From positions 1 through 30,442 of IMG/VR virus record IMGVR_UViG_3300030099_006714: a stretch of 30,442 nucleotides of DNA, one strand, 5' to 3'. The number at the start of each line of letters is the position of its first letter. Positions within the stretch are counted from its first letter, which is position 1. The notes beneath the pieces were generated by a model. That model ran no database searches. It was not told the DNA's origin and worked only from the letters and a program-made list of their open reading frames with translations. The position numbers and the translations under genes are program-made. Shown piece by piece: positions 16,702-26,643 of this stretch. The DNA comes from a virus.

Positions 16702-18255
16702 ATGGCTGCAATTATAACTGATCAACTGCGTATATTAAATACCAAGGATTTTGTAGCGAGCGTAGCCTCCACAACAAATTCTTATTATACTTGGATTGGT
16801 TTACCTAACCCGACCCAAGTAGATTCTGATTGGAATGTGACTCCCCCTGATCCTCAAGACAGTTTTAATCAGGAGAATGATTATTGGGATACAATGATTG
16901 CTTTGAAAAAAATAAGCACATCAGATGTAAAGCAGGTAGTAAATAAGAATACTTGGACATCAGGTATTACTTATGATATGTATAGAAATGATATTACTTC
17001 GACTAATCTAGCAAAACCATCTAACGCTACAAATTTATACGATTCTAATTACTTTGTAATGAATTCTGATTACAAAGTTTATATTTGCTTACAGAATGGA
17101 ACAGATCCTGATAATCCTGATGGTAGAGCATCTTTAGATGAACCTACATTTACTGATCTAGAACCAAGAGCAGCTGGTACTAGTGGTGATGGTTATATTT
17201 GGAAATATCTTTATACAATTAAACCTGGTGATATTACTAAATTTGATTCTACAAACTTTATGCCTGTTCCTTCGGATTGGGCAACTAACTCTGTTGATGC
17301 TCCTGTAAGAGACAATGCTGCTACCAGTGGTCAACTTAAAATTGTTACTATTACAAATAGAGGAGTTGGATTAGGAACAGCAAATCAAACTTATACTAAG
17401 GTTCCCATCAAGGGAGATGGAACTGGTGCTGAAGCCACTGTTGTTGTTAACAGTAACTCAAAAGTTGAATCTGTTACCGTTTCAAAAGGTGGATCTGGAT
17501 ATAGTTTTGGAACTTTAGACTTAGATGCAGGTGGTGTTCCCGCAGGATCTACTGCTGCAGCATTTAATGTTATTATCCCACCTCAAGGTGGTCATGGATC
17601 TGATATATATCGTGAACTAGGAGCAAAAAATGCTCTTCTTTATTCAAGAATTGAAAATGATACAGAGAATCCTGATTTTATAACAGGAAATCAATTTGGA
17701 CGTATTGGTATAGTTCAGAATCCAAAATCTTTTGGTACAAGTTCAAATCTAGAATTAGATAAGGCAAGTGCCGTTTATGCAATTAAATTGACAGGAGCTG
17801 GATCTAGCACTGCTACATTTAACGCAGATGCATTTATTACTCAAACTGTTGGTTTAGGTTCTACTGCTGTCGGAAGAGTTATTTCTTATGATCAAACTAC
17901 TCAAGTTTTGAAGTATTGGCAAGATAGGACAACTGCTGGATTTAATACCAATGGTACTCAAAATACAGATCCAGAATATGGTTTTCATCTCACTAGATTT
18001 ACCTCAACCACTAATACAGGTGGGTCGTTAAATATCATTGGTGGGTCTGCTACTTTGGCAATTCAAAGTTCATTTACAGGTATATCTACTGTAATAAATA
18101 GTAAGACCTATTATCTTGGACAGTCATTCACAAAAGGAGTGGCAAATCCAGAAGTTAGAAAATATTCTGGTAATATTATTTACGTTGACAATAGACCAGC
18201 AATCACTAGGTCTACCAACCAAAAAGAAGATATCAAAGTCATTTTGCAATTCTAA
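16702..18255 (+). CDS. 8: gp8-like baseplate wedge subunit, enlarged
   Basis: The product is 517 residues; T4 gp8 is 334. gp8 is a dimeric wedge protein attached to gp10 and gp7. The conserved core is visible: YYTWIGLPNP near 28 and DYWDTMIALKKI near 60. DGYIWKYLYTIKPGD (about 160-175) matches T4 DGYVWEYLFEIPPD. GNQFGRIGIVQNP from 330 matches GNKGFRQISIITNP. The C-terminus YVDNRPAITRSTNQKEDIKV then ILQF matches T4 YMENRPPI and its ending. Extra length comes from two insertions, about residues 215-300 (including GGSGYSFGTLDLDAGG) and about 345-480. The start ATG follows a late-type box. The next gene begins 7 nt after the stop. Confidence 0.9.
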   Translation: MAAIITDQLRILNTKDFVASVASTTNSYYTWIGLPNPTQVDSDWNVTPPDPQDSFNQENDYWDTMIALKKISTSDVKQVVNKNTWTSGITYDMYRNDITSTNLAKPSNATNLYDSNYFVMNSDYKVYICLQNGTDPDNPDGRASLDEPTFTDLEPRAAGTSGDGYIWKYLYTIKPGDITKFDSTNFMPVPSDWATNSVDAPVRDNAATSGQLKIVTITNRGVGLGTANQTYTKVPIKGDGTGAEATVVVNSNSKVESVTVSKGGSGYSFGTLDLDAGGVPAGSTAAAFNVIIPPQGGHGSDIYRELGAKNALLYSRIENDTENPDFITGNQFGRIGIVQNPKSFGTSSNLELDKASAVYAIKLTGAGSSTATFNADAFITQTVGLGSTAVGRVISYDQTTQVLKYWQDRTTAGFNTNGTQNTDPEYGFHLTRFTSTTNTGGSLNIIGGSATLAIQSSFTGISTVINSKTYYLGQSFTKGVANPEVRKYSGNIIYVDNRPAITRSTNQKEDIKVILQF

Positions 18256-18261
18256 AGAATT

Positions 18262-21200
18262 ATGTCTCAGGAAACCAATCTAAACGTAGCTCCCTACTTT
18301 GATGATTTTAATGCAAATAATGACTATTATAAGGTACTCTTTAAACCTGCTTATCCAGTACAAGCAAGGGAATTAAATAATCTTCAATCAATCTTACAAA
18401 ATCAGGTTGAAAAACTAGGGCAACATTTTTTTAAAGATGGTGCGAAAGTAATTCCTGGTAATACGTCTTTCAACACTACGTATTACGCAGTTGAATTAGA
18501 AGATAGATATCTGGGTATACCTTTGTCCGATTATATTAATCAAGTAAAGGGATCAAAAATTACAGGATTGACTTCTGGTGTTACGGCTGTTGTTGATAAA
18601 GTTCTTTTAAATAGAGATTCAGAAAAGGGAAGATATACTTTATATGTTAATTATGTAGGATCAAATACTACAGATAATTCTTCATTAACATTTTTAGATA
18701 ATGAGTTATTAAGTTCAAATGAAGATATCTTATCTGCTAACACGGTTATTCCACCAGGAGAAGCATTCGCCTCTACAGGAGTAACTGGTGCTAATTCTAT
18801 TGGATCCTCCTTCTCCATTTCTAATGGAGTATATTTTGCACGAGGAAATTTTGTTACTGTTCAGGATGAAACTATTCTTCTAGATCAATATTCAAATACA
18901 CCTAGTTATAGGATAGGACTATTTTTAAATGAGCAAATAATTAACTCTGATATTGATCCTAATCTGAATGATAATGCAAGAGGATTTACTAACTTTGCTG
19001 CTCCAGGTGCTGACAGGTTTAAAATTACTACATCATTATTCAAAAAAGCTTTAGATGATTATGATGATAATAATTTTATCGAACTAGCAACTATTGAAAA
19101 TGGGATATTAAAGTCTCAAAAAGAACCAACTGAATATAATATACTTCAAGATGAATTAGCAAGAAGAACTTTTGAGGAGTCTGGTGATTATTATATCAGA
19201 GCATTTAATACCTCTCTTAAAGAGTCTTTAAATAATTATCAGGGTAATAATGGTGTATTTGGATCAAATCAAACTACTTATGGTGGAGGGATTCCATCTG
19301 ATGATTTAGCGTTATATAATATTTCTCCAGGTAAGGCATATGTAAAAGGATATGAGATAGAAACAATTAGTTCTACATATTTGGATGTTAAAAAACCAAG
19401 AACTACAAAAACACTTAAAAGTCAAGGAATTGATTATCACACTGGATCTACCATAAAATTAAATAGATTTTTTGGATCTCCTAAAATTGGTATCGGTAAT
19501 ACTTATGTTTTAAGTTTAAGAGATGAAAGGGTTGGCACGGCTTCTACTCTTCCTGCAGGTAAAGAAATTGGAGTAGCAAGAGTATATGATGTAGATTTAG
19601 AATCTGGATCATATGATAGAGCTAACTCAAATACTAATGAATGGGATTTAATTCTTTATGATGTTCAAACAGTTACTGAAATTACTTTAAATGAACCAAT
19701 AACACTAGCAGTGCCCACTCATATCAAAGGTAAGCATAGTGGAGCGACAGCATTTTTAAAAGATGCGGCAAGTAATACTACTTCCTTATCTTTATATGAA
19801 GTAGAGGGTGAGTTTGTACAGGATGAAAACTTTGTAATAGATGGTATAGAAAATGCCAGAGTTGCTATTGCGGTAACAACATTTGGTATTTCAGATGTTA
19901 AATCAGTATTTGGTAACACCAATGGTGTTGGTATGAATACTGTTGGTGCAGCACAGACATTCTCAGCTGATACTATTCAAACTCCTTTTACAAATATAGG
20001 AGTAGCAACCATAACTCCTCATCGATTTGATTCAGGTCTCTTAGGTCATCCAAGTGGATCTATTAGCACAGTAAGAAGCACCAATCCACTTTTTCCAGGA
20101 GATATTAAAGTTGGAAATATTCTTCAATTTAGTCCTTCTCAAACAAGTGAATTTAATGATCCAATCCTTGCTAGTGTAGTTAGTGTTGGTACAACTCATG
20201 TGGTAATGACAGGAGTTCATACTGTTAGTGGTGTGGCTGATGGTAAATTACCTGATGTAATAACTCAAGTCTCTGATCTAAAAGTAGTAGGAACAGATTT
20301 ATTAAAATCCGATGATAATTCTTTCTATACTATTTTACCAAAAAGAAATATAGAAAATGTAGATTTAACAGATGCTTCTTTAACAATAAGAAAATCTCAA
20401 AGTGTTCGTATAGTTGGTAATCAACTTTCGGAAGCAGTGTCTTCTGGTAGTAATCAAACATTTTTACCATTTACTCCTGAAAGGTATTCTCTAATTAAAA
20501 GTGATGGAACCACTGAAACTTTAACAAGTGATAAAGTTCAGTTTAATTCAGGATCTACTGAAGTAAATATTTTTGGATTAAGCACTGGTACAGATGATGC
20601 CACTCTAATTACTACTATAAAGAAATTAAAACCAAAAGCCAAGAAAAAAATAAGAAATAGAGTTAATAGTATTATTGTAGATAAATCTACAGAATCAGCT
20701 TCTGGAATTGGATCTACTACCTTAAATGATGGTTTGACATTTGGTAACTATCCATTTGGAACTAGGGTTCAAGATGATAGAATATCTCTTAATGTAGCAG
20801 ATCTTATAGAAGTTCAAGCAATTTATGAATCTGTTGATACAGGTAATCCATCAGCACCCACTGTTGTTATATCTGCTCTTACAGGACCAACAGGTAAAAC
20901 TTCTGATTTGATTATAGGAGAAGAATTCAAAGGTAAGACTACGAATTCTTGTGCTATTGTTGCTGAAAGAATTTCAGATTCTAAGATAACATTTATTCCT
21001 AAAAATGATATAAACTTAAAAGAGGGTGAAGTTATTCGTTTTGAAGAGTCTAAAATAGAAGGAGTTGTTACCACATTAGACACAACAGATTTTAATATTA
21101 CTTCTAATTTCATATCTGATAATGGTCAAAATCAATCTTTCTACAACTATCCTACAGTTGATAGAAAAACTGATGTCGAAGCTCCTGAAAAAAGATTAAA

Positions 21201-24200
21201 AATTTATTTTTCTAATGGATATTATGAATCAACAGATGATGGGGATATCACTACTATAGATTCTTACTCCTCTTTTAATTATAGCACTGAAATTCCTATA
21301 GTAAATGGTATAAGAAATACTGATTTAATTGATATTAGACCTAGAGTTTCTGATTATACTGTAGCGGTTGATACTAGATCTCCTCTTGAATTTTTTGGAA
21401 GAGAATTTAATGCATCTGGAAATTCAGCAGCAAATATTTTAGCATCTGATGAAACTATTGTAATTGATTTTTCTTGGTATCTAGGAAGGATTGATTGCAT
21501 CTTTGTAACTAAAGATGGAACTTTTCAAGTTAATTATGGAACTCCTTCAGAAAATCCTCAAATACCTAATGGTGTTGATGATGCATTAAAGATAGCTACT
21601 GCATATTTGCCACCATATCTTTATAATGTTGAAGATGCCTCTATAAACTTGTTTGATTATAAGAGATATAAAATGTCTGATATTAATAGACTTGAAAACA
21701 GAATCAAGTCTCTTGAATATTATACATCTCTTTCATTACTAGAAACTAATACAGCAAGTCTATTTCTTCCTGATTCTGCAGGATTGAATAGATTTAAAGC
21801 TGGATTCTTTGTTGATAATTTTACTTCTTTCCTCGCACAGTCTCAACTTGTAGATTATAAAAATAGTATTGATATAAGTAACAATGAATTAAGACCAAAA
21901 CACTATACAACAGGAGTTGATTTAGAGTTAGGCCCTGTAGAAGGAGTAAATCCTGCTTCGGATAAAGCATTTATTAATCCTCAAGGAAATAATATTAAAA
22001 GAACAGGAGATATAATTACTTTAAATTATAATGAAGTTGAGTGGTTTAAACAAACTGCAGCCACTAGAACTGAAAGTGTAACTCCGTTTATTTTAAGTTA
22101 CTGGCTTGGATCAATAGAACTTACTCCTGCCTCGGATAATTGGCTTGATACTCAAAGATTAGAGGCAAATGTAATAAATGTTGAAGGGAATTTTGCCGAA
22201 GAATTAGCAAGGGCTAATAGAGAATTTGGTGTAGATCTTCAATCGGGATTTGCTTCTACTATATGGAATTCTTGGGAAACAGTATGGGGAGGCACTACAC
22301 AAACTGGTACAAGAACAGAGGATATTACAACATCTCAGACTCGTGGAAGGGATAATGGAGGATTGTTTGAATTACAAACAATTGAAAGACGTGCTTTTGA
22401 TACTTTTAGAAGAGATGAAGGTCAACTTAGAACAGGAACAAGAATTCGTGTAACTGAACAACTGGATCGAACTTCTCAGGGAGATAGACTAGTAAGTAGA
22501 GATCTTATTACCTTTATGAGATCTCGAAATATTCAATTTGTTGCAAAAAGAGTCAAACCAAGCACTCAATTATTTGCTTTCTTTGATGGGGTTGATGTAA
22601 CTAGATATTGCACTCCAAAACTTTTGGAAATTGCAATGATTTCAGGAACTTTCCAAGTTGGTGAAACTGTAACAGGCACTACGAGACCTATTGGTTCTGC
22701 ACCGATTCAAAATTCTAACTCTCCTGAGATTACATTTAGGGTTGCTGTTTCTAATCATTTAGAAGGCCCATATAATGCACCTACAAGGAGATATGGAGTT
22801 AGTCCATATTCTGGTACACGCCTCCCTGCATCATATTCTTCTACTTCTACAACATTAAATGTTGATACTTTCTCACTAGCAAATCAACCTCAAGGATCCT
22901 ATTTTGGATGGGTAGAGGAAGATATGATTTTGGTGGGAGAAACTAGTGGAGCAATGGCAACTATTTCTAATGTTAGATTAGTAGCTGATATTGCTTCTAA
23001 TTTATTAGGAAGTTTTTGGATTCCCGATCCAAACATGACATCCTCTCCTCGATTTGAAACTGGAGATAAAACTCTTAGATTTATTAATAGTGAGGTTAAT
23101 GATCAAGATAGTGCTACAACAATAGCAGAGGAAGGATTTAGTTCTACTGGAATTTTAGAAACTGTCCAAGAAGATATCATATCTGTTAGAAATGCTGTTC
23201 GTGTTCAAGAGGAACTTTCAGAAGAAAGAATAGTAAATGAGACATTTGAATCTGAAGATTTTACTGTAGAAAATAGGTGGACAAGAAGAAGAAGAATTGG
23301 AGATCCTTTAGCTCAATCCTTTACGGTAGAAGATAAGGAAGGAGTTTTCTTGACTAGTTGTGATGCATTTTTTGCAACCAAAGATGATAATGAAGTTCCT
23401 GTAACAGTACAGTTAAGAACAATGGAGGGTGGTTATCCTACCACTAAGATTATTCCATTCTCAGAAGTTAGTTTAGATCCTAATCAAGTTGCTATTTCAC
23501 CTAATGGAACTTTAGCTACAACATTTACATTTAAATCACCAGTTTATCTAGAAGGTGGAATTGATTATGCTCTTATTCTTATTTCTGATTCTGCTAAGTA
23601 TAGTGTCTTTATATCAAGAGTAGGAGAGACTGATTTAATCACGGAAACCTTTATTTCTAATCAGCCTTATCTTGGATCTTTATTTAAATCACAAAATGCC
23701 TCTACATGGGAACCAAGTCAATGGGAAGATTTGAAGTTCACCCTTTATAGAGCAGATTTTGCAAGCACTGGTTCTTTAGAACTTTATAGTCCTGAACTCA
23801 CTAAGGGTAATAAGCAAATTGCTACTTTACTTCCTAATCCACTTAATCTTAGTTCTAGACAATTAAGAGTAGGTATTGGATCTACGTTAAATGATAGTGA
23901 TCTTAAATTTGGATATACTATTAAACAACGTGGTAGTAATGCGACTGGCACATATGTAAACAATGCGGGAATTGCTACAGGAACTCTTAACATCATCAAT
24001 GCTGGTATTGGACTTACTCCACTTGCATCTGGATTTGTATTTACAGATGTCCCTCTAACGAATGTTACTTCTAGTGGAGGTAATGCAACAGCAGATATCA
24101 CAGTCAGTAATGGTGTTGCAGTAGCTGCTACGATTGCGACTGGTGGTGATGGATATGTAGCAGGTGATGTATTAGGAATTGCTACTATCGGTAATAATTC

Positions 24201-25755
24201 ATTAGGATCTAATGTTAGATTATCAGTGGTTTCTATCGCTAACACAACTCAATTAATTCTTGATAATGTCCAAGGTGATTTTGCTACGGGAGTTGGTAAG
24301 ACTGTTCAATATATTAGATTGGACGGAAGCACAGGAATCACAACAGATTTAAATGGTGCAAACAATGTAGGAGGAAATGTTACAATTTCGGATACAACTG
24401 TTGTAAATAGTGGTCTTAATATTCTCGTTAATCATAAGAATCATGGAATGTATTTTGATGAAAATCGTGTAATCCTTTCTGATATAGAAAGTGATATTAT
24501 TCCTACAAAACTTACTAATGACTTAGATACAACGACGACTGGTGAAATTTCAGTGGATGATGTAGATAATTTAGATACCTTCGAGAATGTAGGAGTTGGA
24601 ACTACTAACTATGGATATCTGAAGATTGGAGAAGAAATTCTTTCTTATGAGTCAGCTTCAGGATCTGTTATTGGTATAACATCCAGATCTATTGATTCTA
24701 CAACTGCTAAAAATTACTTAGCAGGTACGTTAGTTTATAAGTATGAACTAGATGGAGTATCTCTCCGAAGAATAAATAAAACTCATAATTTAGATGATGT
24801 TACTATTGCCGATCCAATAACTTTTGATTCTTATAATATTAAATTAGATATGGGTTCAAGTGGATTGGGTAGATCTACTGGAGAGAGTTTCCCAATTCTA
24901 TATACATCCAAAACAAAAACAGCTGGTGGAAGTGAAGTAACCGCTACTCAAAATATTCCTTTTGAGTTAATACGTCCCTCGATTCAAAGTATGACAGTTC
25001 CTGGAACTAATATTACTGCTCAAATGAGAACTATCAGTGGAGCTAGTTTAGATGGAACTGAGACACCTTTTATTGATCAAGGTTTTGAAGATGTTACACT
25101 AGGTGAAAATAATGTAGTTTCTACTCCTAGAATTATTGCTTCTAGAGTTAATGAAACTAACAATTTGAGCACTTTACCTGGTAATAAGTCATTACAAATG
25201 AGACTTAATCTAACCACAGCGAGTTCTAAAATATCTCCAGTAATTGATAGTCAGAGGATGAGTGCATTCTTTACCTCTAATAGAGTTAATAATGCTATTT
25301 CAAATTATATAACTGATAATAGAGTTAATAGTATTGATGATGATCCAACTGCTTTCCAATACTTATCTAAAGAAGTTCAATTAGAGAATCCAGGAACCTC
25401 TATTAAAATATTTGTAAATGCTTATTTAAATACTGATTGTGATATCAGAGCATTCTATGCCATTAGTAATTCTGAAAACTTCACTCCAATTTATTTACCT
25501 TTCCCAGGCTTTAATAATTTAAATGAAAGAGGTGAGATTATCAATCAAGCTGATAATGATGGAAGATCTGATGCTTATGTGGCTCCTACTTCAAATGAAG
25601 AAACCTTGAATTTAGATCTTGAATTTAAAGAGCGTTCATTCACAATGAATGATCTTCCTTCGTTCAAGTTCTATAGAGTGAAGATATTAATGACTTCTAC
25701 TAATCAAGTTTATGTACCTCGTATGAAGGATCTTCGAGTCCTTGCACTTGCTTAA
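18262..25755 (+). CDS. DUF4815-type giant virion structural protein, 2497 residues
   Basis: The N-terminus (APYFDDFNANNDYYKVLFKP, AYPVQARELNNLQSILQNQ, EKLGQHFFKDG) is the DUF4815 signature found in marine T4-like phage structural proteins. The middle has a helical stretch, MSDINRLENRIKSLEYYTSL at 1138-1157. FAFFDGVDVTRYC follows near 1446. A long conserved block starts at GDPLAQSFTVED (1680) and runs to SLFKSQNASTWEPSQWEDLK near 1800-1820. Residues about 1880-2170 hold GxGY, GEEI and similar inserted modules. The C-terminal block from about 2324 carries SPVIDSQRMSAFF and ends RMKDLRVLALA. The location between gp8 and gp13 is where T4 has genes 9-12 and wac, so a peripheral baseplate or fibre-anchoring role is likely but inferred. 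The start lies 6 nt after the gp8 stop, with only a weak AAAGAAT upstream. Confidence 0.85.
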   Translation: MSQETNLNVAPYFDDFNANNDYYKVLFKPAYPVQARELNNLQSILQNQVEKLGQHFFKDGAKVIPGNTSFNTTYYAVELEDRYLGIPLSDYINQVKGSKITGLTSGVTAVVDKVLLNRDSEKGRYTLYVNYVGSNTTDNSSLTFLDNELLSSNEDILSANTVIPPGEAFASTGVTGANSIGSSFSISNGVYFARGNFVTVQDETILLDQYSNTPSYRIGLFLNEQIINSDIDPNLNDNARGFTNFAAPGADRFKITTSLFKKALDDYDDNNFIELATIENGILKSQKEPTEYNILQDELARRTFEESGDYYIRAFNTSLKESLNNYQGNNGVFGSNQTTYGGGIPSDDLALYNISPGKAYVKGYEIETISSTYLDVKKPRTTKTLKSQGIDYHTGSTIKLNRFFGSPKIGIGNTYVLSLRDERVGTASTLPAGKEIGVARVYDVDLESGSYDRANSNTNEWDLILYDVQTVTEITLNEPITLAVPTHIKGKHSGATAFLKDAASNTTSLSLYEVEGEFVQDENFVIDGIENARVAIAVTTFGISDVKSVFGNTNGVGMNTVGAAQTFSADTIQTPFTNIGVATITPHRFDSGLLGHPSGSISTVRSTNPLFPGDIKVGNILQFSPSQTSEFNDPILASVVSVGTTHVVMTGVHTVSGVADGKLPDVITQVSDLKVVGTDLLKSDDNSFYTILPKRNIENVDLTDASLTIRKSQSVRIVGNQLSEAVSSGSNQTFLPFTPERYSLIKSDGTTETLTSDKVQFNSGSTEVNIFGLSTGTDDATLITTIKKLKPKAKKKIRNRVNSIIVDKSTESASGIGSTTLNDGLTFGNYPFGTRVQDDRISLNVADLIEVQAIYESVDTGNPSAPTVVISALTGPTGKTSDLIIGEEFKGKTTNSCAIVAERISDSKITFIPKNDINLKEGEVIRFEESKIEGVVTTLDTTDFNITSNFISDNGQNQSFYNYPTVDRKTDVEAPEKRLKIYFSNGYYESTDDGDITTIDSYSSFNYSTEIPIVNGIRNTDLIDIRPRVSDYTVAVDTRSPLEFFGREFNASGNSAANILASDETIVIDFSWYLGRIDCIFVTKDGTFQVNYGTPSENPQIPNGVDDALKIATAYLPPYLYNVEDASINLFDYKRYKMSDINRLENRIKSLEYYTSLSLLETNTASLFLPDSAGLNRFKAGFFVDNFTSFLAQSQLVDYKNSIDISNNELRPKHYTTGVDLELGPVEGVNPASDKAFINPQGNNIKRTGDIITLNYNEVEWFKQTAATRTESVTPFILSYWLGSIELTPASDNWLDTQRLEANVINVEGNFAEELARANREFGVDLQSGFASTIWNSWETVWGGTTQTGTRTEDITTSQTRGRDNGGLFELQTIERRAFDTFRRDEGQLRTGTRIRVTEQLDRTSQGDRLVSRDLITFMRSRNIQFVAKRVKPSTQLFAFFDGVDVTRYCTPKLLEIAMISGTFQVGETVTGTTRPIGSAPIQNSNSPEITFRVAVSNHLEGPYNAPTRRYGVSPYSGTRLPASYSSTSTTLNVDTFSLANQPQGSYFGWVEEDMILVGETSGAMATISNVRLVADIASNLLGSFWIPDPNMTSSPRFETGDKTLRFINSEVNDQDSATTIAEEGFSSTGILETVQEDIISVRNAVRVQEELSEERIVNETFESEDFTVENRWTRRRRIGDPLAQSFTVEDKEGVFLTSCDAFFATKDDNEVPVTVQLRTMEGGYPTTKIIPFSEVSLDPNQVAISPNGTLATTFTFKSPVYLEGGIDYALILISDSAKYSVFISRVGETDLITETFISNQPYLGSLFKSQNASTWEPSQWEDLKFTLYRADFASTGSLELYSPELTKGNKQIATLLPNPLNLSSRQLRVGIGSTLNDSDLKFGYTIKQRGSNATGTYVNNAGIATGTLNIINAGIGLTPLASGFVFTDVPLTNVTSSGGNATADITVSNGVAVAATIATGGDGYVAGDVLGIATIGNNSLGSNVRLSVVSIANTTQLILDNVQGDFATGVGKTVQYIRLDGSTGITTDLNGANNVGGNVTISDTTVVNSGLNILVNHKNHGMYFDENRVILSDIESDIIPTKLTNDLDTTTTGEISVDDVDNLDTFENVGVGTTNYGYLKIGEEILSYESASGSVIGITSRSIDSTTAKNYLAGTLVYKYELDGVSLRRINKTHNLDDVTIADPITFDSYNIKLDMGSSGLGRSTGESFPILYTSKTKTAGGSEVTATQNIPFELIRPSIQSMTVPGTNITAQMRTISGASLDGTETPFIDQGFEDVTLGENNVVSTPRIIASRVNETNNLSTLPGNKSLQMRLNLTTASSKISPVIDSQRMSAFFTSNRVNNAISNYITDNRVNSIDDDPTAFQYLSKEVQLENPGTSIKIFVNAYLNTDCDIRAFYAISNSENFTPIYLPFPGFNNLNERGEIINQADNDGRSDAYVAPTSNEETLNLDLEFKERSFTMNDLPSFKFYRVKILMTSTNQVYVPRMKDLRVLALA
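19714..19880 (+). repeat. SGATA-type module in DUF4815 protein (example of dispersed family)
   Basis: The encoded segment HIKGKHSGATAFLKDA then SLSLYEVEGEFVQDENFVID fits a module of the form G-x-x-SG-(A/V)-x-A-x-V, a strand, G-x-F, then GE or DE and a strand. Other copies by eye are near 18553 (TGLTSGVTAVVDK), 22942 (GETSGAMATIS) and in gp14 near 28640 (GSSSGVTAIVK). The giant gp7-position protein has a related stretch near 11000-11180. Confidence 0.45.
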
Positions 25756-25756
25756 T

Positions 25757-25978
25757 ATGACTTATTTAAAAGTAGAAGGACATAGTGGCTTGTATAGGGA
25801 TTCTAAAACAAATTCCATTGTGAATCGAAATAACTCTGAATATAATGAATATATGTCTCGTAAAAAAATTAAAGATAACGAAATGGAAAAAGTAGATACT
25901 ATGAAAGAAGATCTTGATAATTTAAAAAGTGAAATTAATGAAATCAAATCTTTACTCAAGGAGTTAGTAAATGGCTAA
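25757..25978 (+). CDS. Small protein with C-terminal coiled coil
   Basis: The product is 73 residues, starting MTYLKVEGHSGLYRD. The ATG at 25757 follows the DUF4815 stop (TAA at 25753-25755) with one base between; an earlier in-frame ATG lies inside the upstream gene and is unlikely. Residues about 40-72 form a charged amphipathic helix with heptad-like Leu/Ile/Met spacing (MKEDLDNLKSEINEIKSLL), a probable coiled coil. Similar short proteins occur at this place in T4-like cyanophages, as I recall. A role as a trimeric or chaperone-like tail component is possible but unproven. The stop overlaps the next start by 8 bases, and the next gene's AAGGAG lies inside this gene. Confidence 0.85.
   Translation: MTYLKVEGHSGLYRDSKTNSIVNRNNSEYNEYMSRKKIKDNEMEKVDTMKEDLDNLKSEINEIKSLLKELVNG
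25958..25963 (+). promoter_or_regulatory. Strong Shine-Dalgarno for the 215-residue protein
   Basis: AAGGAG lies 7 nt before the ATG at 25971, inside the end of the coiled-coil gene. It is the clearest ribosome binding site in the window and fixes the start of the next gene. Confidence 0.8.
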
Positions 25979-26618
25979 TCAAAATATAACATTTGATACC
26001 GAGTCAGGAACTGCCTTCGAGGCTAATTTGACCATTAATGGTGGTGCAAATTTTAGTAATATTTTTACCGTAAAGAATCCCGATTCAACAGCGTTTGATT
26101 TTACTGATTACAGTGGATCTTCGCAAATGACAAAGAGTGTTGCAGTGGGTTCCACAGGATTTCCTGATGCAACATTTACGGTTGGATTTACCAGTGCTGT
26201 TGAAGGAAAACTTGAGATTTCATTAGGATCTACGGCAACTAGAAGTTTAGCAGCAGGAAGATATGTTTATGACATTTTGGTAAATTCTGCATCTTCTAGT
26301 AATACTACGAATGTGTTAGAAACGGCAATATCAGTAGGAAGCACGGCAGGTATTGGAACTACTACATTCACTGTCAACAAGGTCACTAATGTGGCTGTTG
26401 GTGATTCAATATCAATAGGAGATAAACTGACAGATGTTCCCGTTGTTACAGTTTCTACTGGCAACACTGTTGAGGTCGGGACTGCGTTTACATCGTCCTC
26501 ACAGATCCTTCCAGGTACTGCTGTGACCTTTAGTAGGGTATCTACCGCATCTACCATTTATAGGATTGTTTCAGGTTCTATAATAGTAAAGGCAGGTATC
26601 TCCTCCGCACCTTCCTAA
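25971..26618 (+). CDS. Beta-sandwich virion protein with inserted module
   Basis: The product is 215 residues. The N-terminal part (residues 1-105) alternates short strands: FTVKNPDSTAFDFTDYSGSS then MTKSV, and later AGRYVYDILVNS. The C-terminus (YRIVSGSIIVKAGISSAPS) looks like the closing strand of the same sandwich. The pattern recalls small phage beta-sandwich proteins of the BppU-N-terminal or LtfC type, but I cannot assign it firmly. Between about residues 108 and 195 lies an insertion of the GxGTT and VGDSISIGDKL kind seen in the giant proteins. It overlaps the preceding gene by 8 bases in another frame. Its stop codon forms part of a CTAAATA late box for gp13. It probably acts in the baseplate, whisker or fibre region. 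Confidence 0.8.
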   Translation: MANQNITFDTESGTAFEANLTINGGANFSNIFTVKNPDSTAFDFTDYSGSSQMTKSVAVGSTGFPDATFTVGFTSAVEGKLEISLGSTATRSLAAGRYVYDILVNSASSSNTTNVLETAISVGSTAGIGTTTFTVNKVTNVAVGDSISIGDKLTDVPVVTVSTGNTVEVGTAFTSSSQILPGTAVTFSRVSTASTIYRIVSGSIIVKAGISSAPS

Positions 26619-26621
26619 ATA
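26615..26621 (+). promoter_or_regulatory. Putative late promoter box CTAAATA for gene 13
   Basis: CTAAATA at 26615-26621 contains the TAA stop of the preceding gene (26616-26618) and ends 22 nt before the gp13 ATG, matching the spacing before gp25. An AGGA at 26629-26632 may serve as ribosome binding site. Confidence 0.6.
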
Positions 26622-26643
26622 ATTCCACAGGAATATTATATAA

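Noticed and set aside
22250-22453. 67-codon open frame on the + strand in a different frame
   Set aside because: It is nested in the DUF4815 gene, with no ribosome binding site or recognisable product; taken as a chance frame.
23784-24245. 153-codon open frame on the - strand inside the DUF4815 gene
   Set aside because: It lies wholly inside a well-supported gene, and its Pro/Val/Ala-rich composition is what the complement of Gly/Thr/Asn-rich repeats would give.
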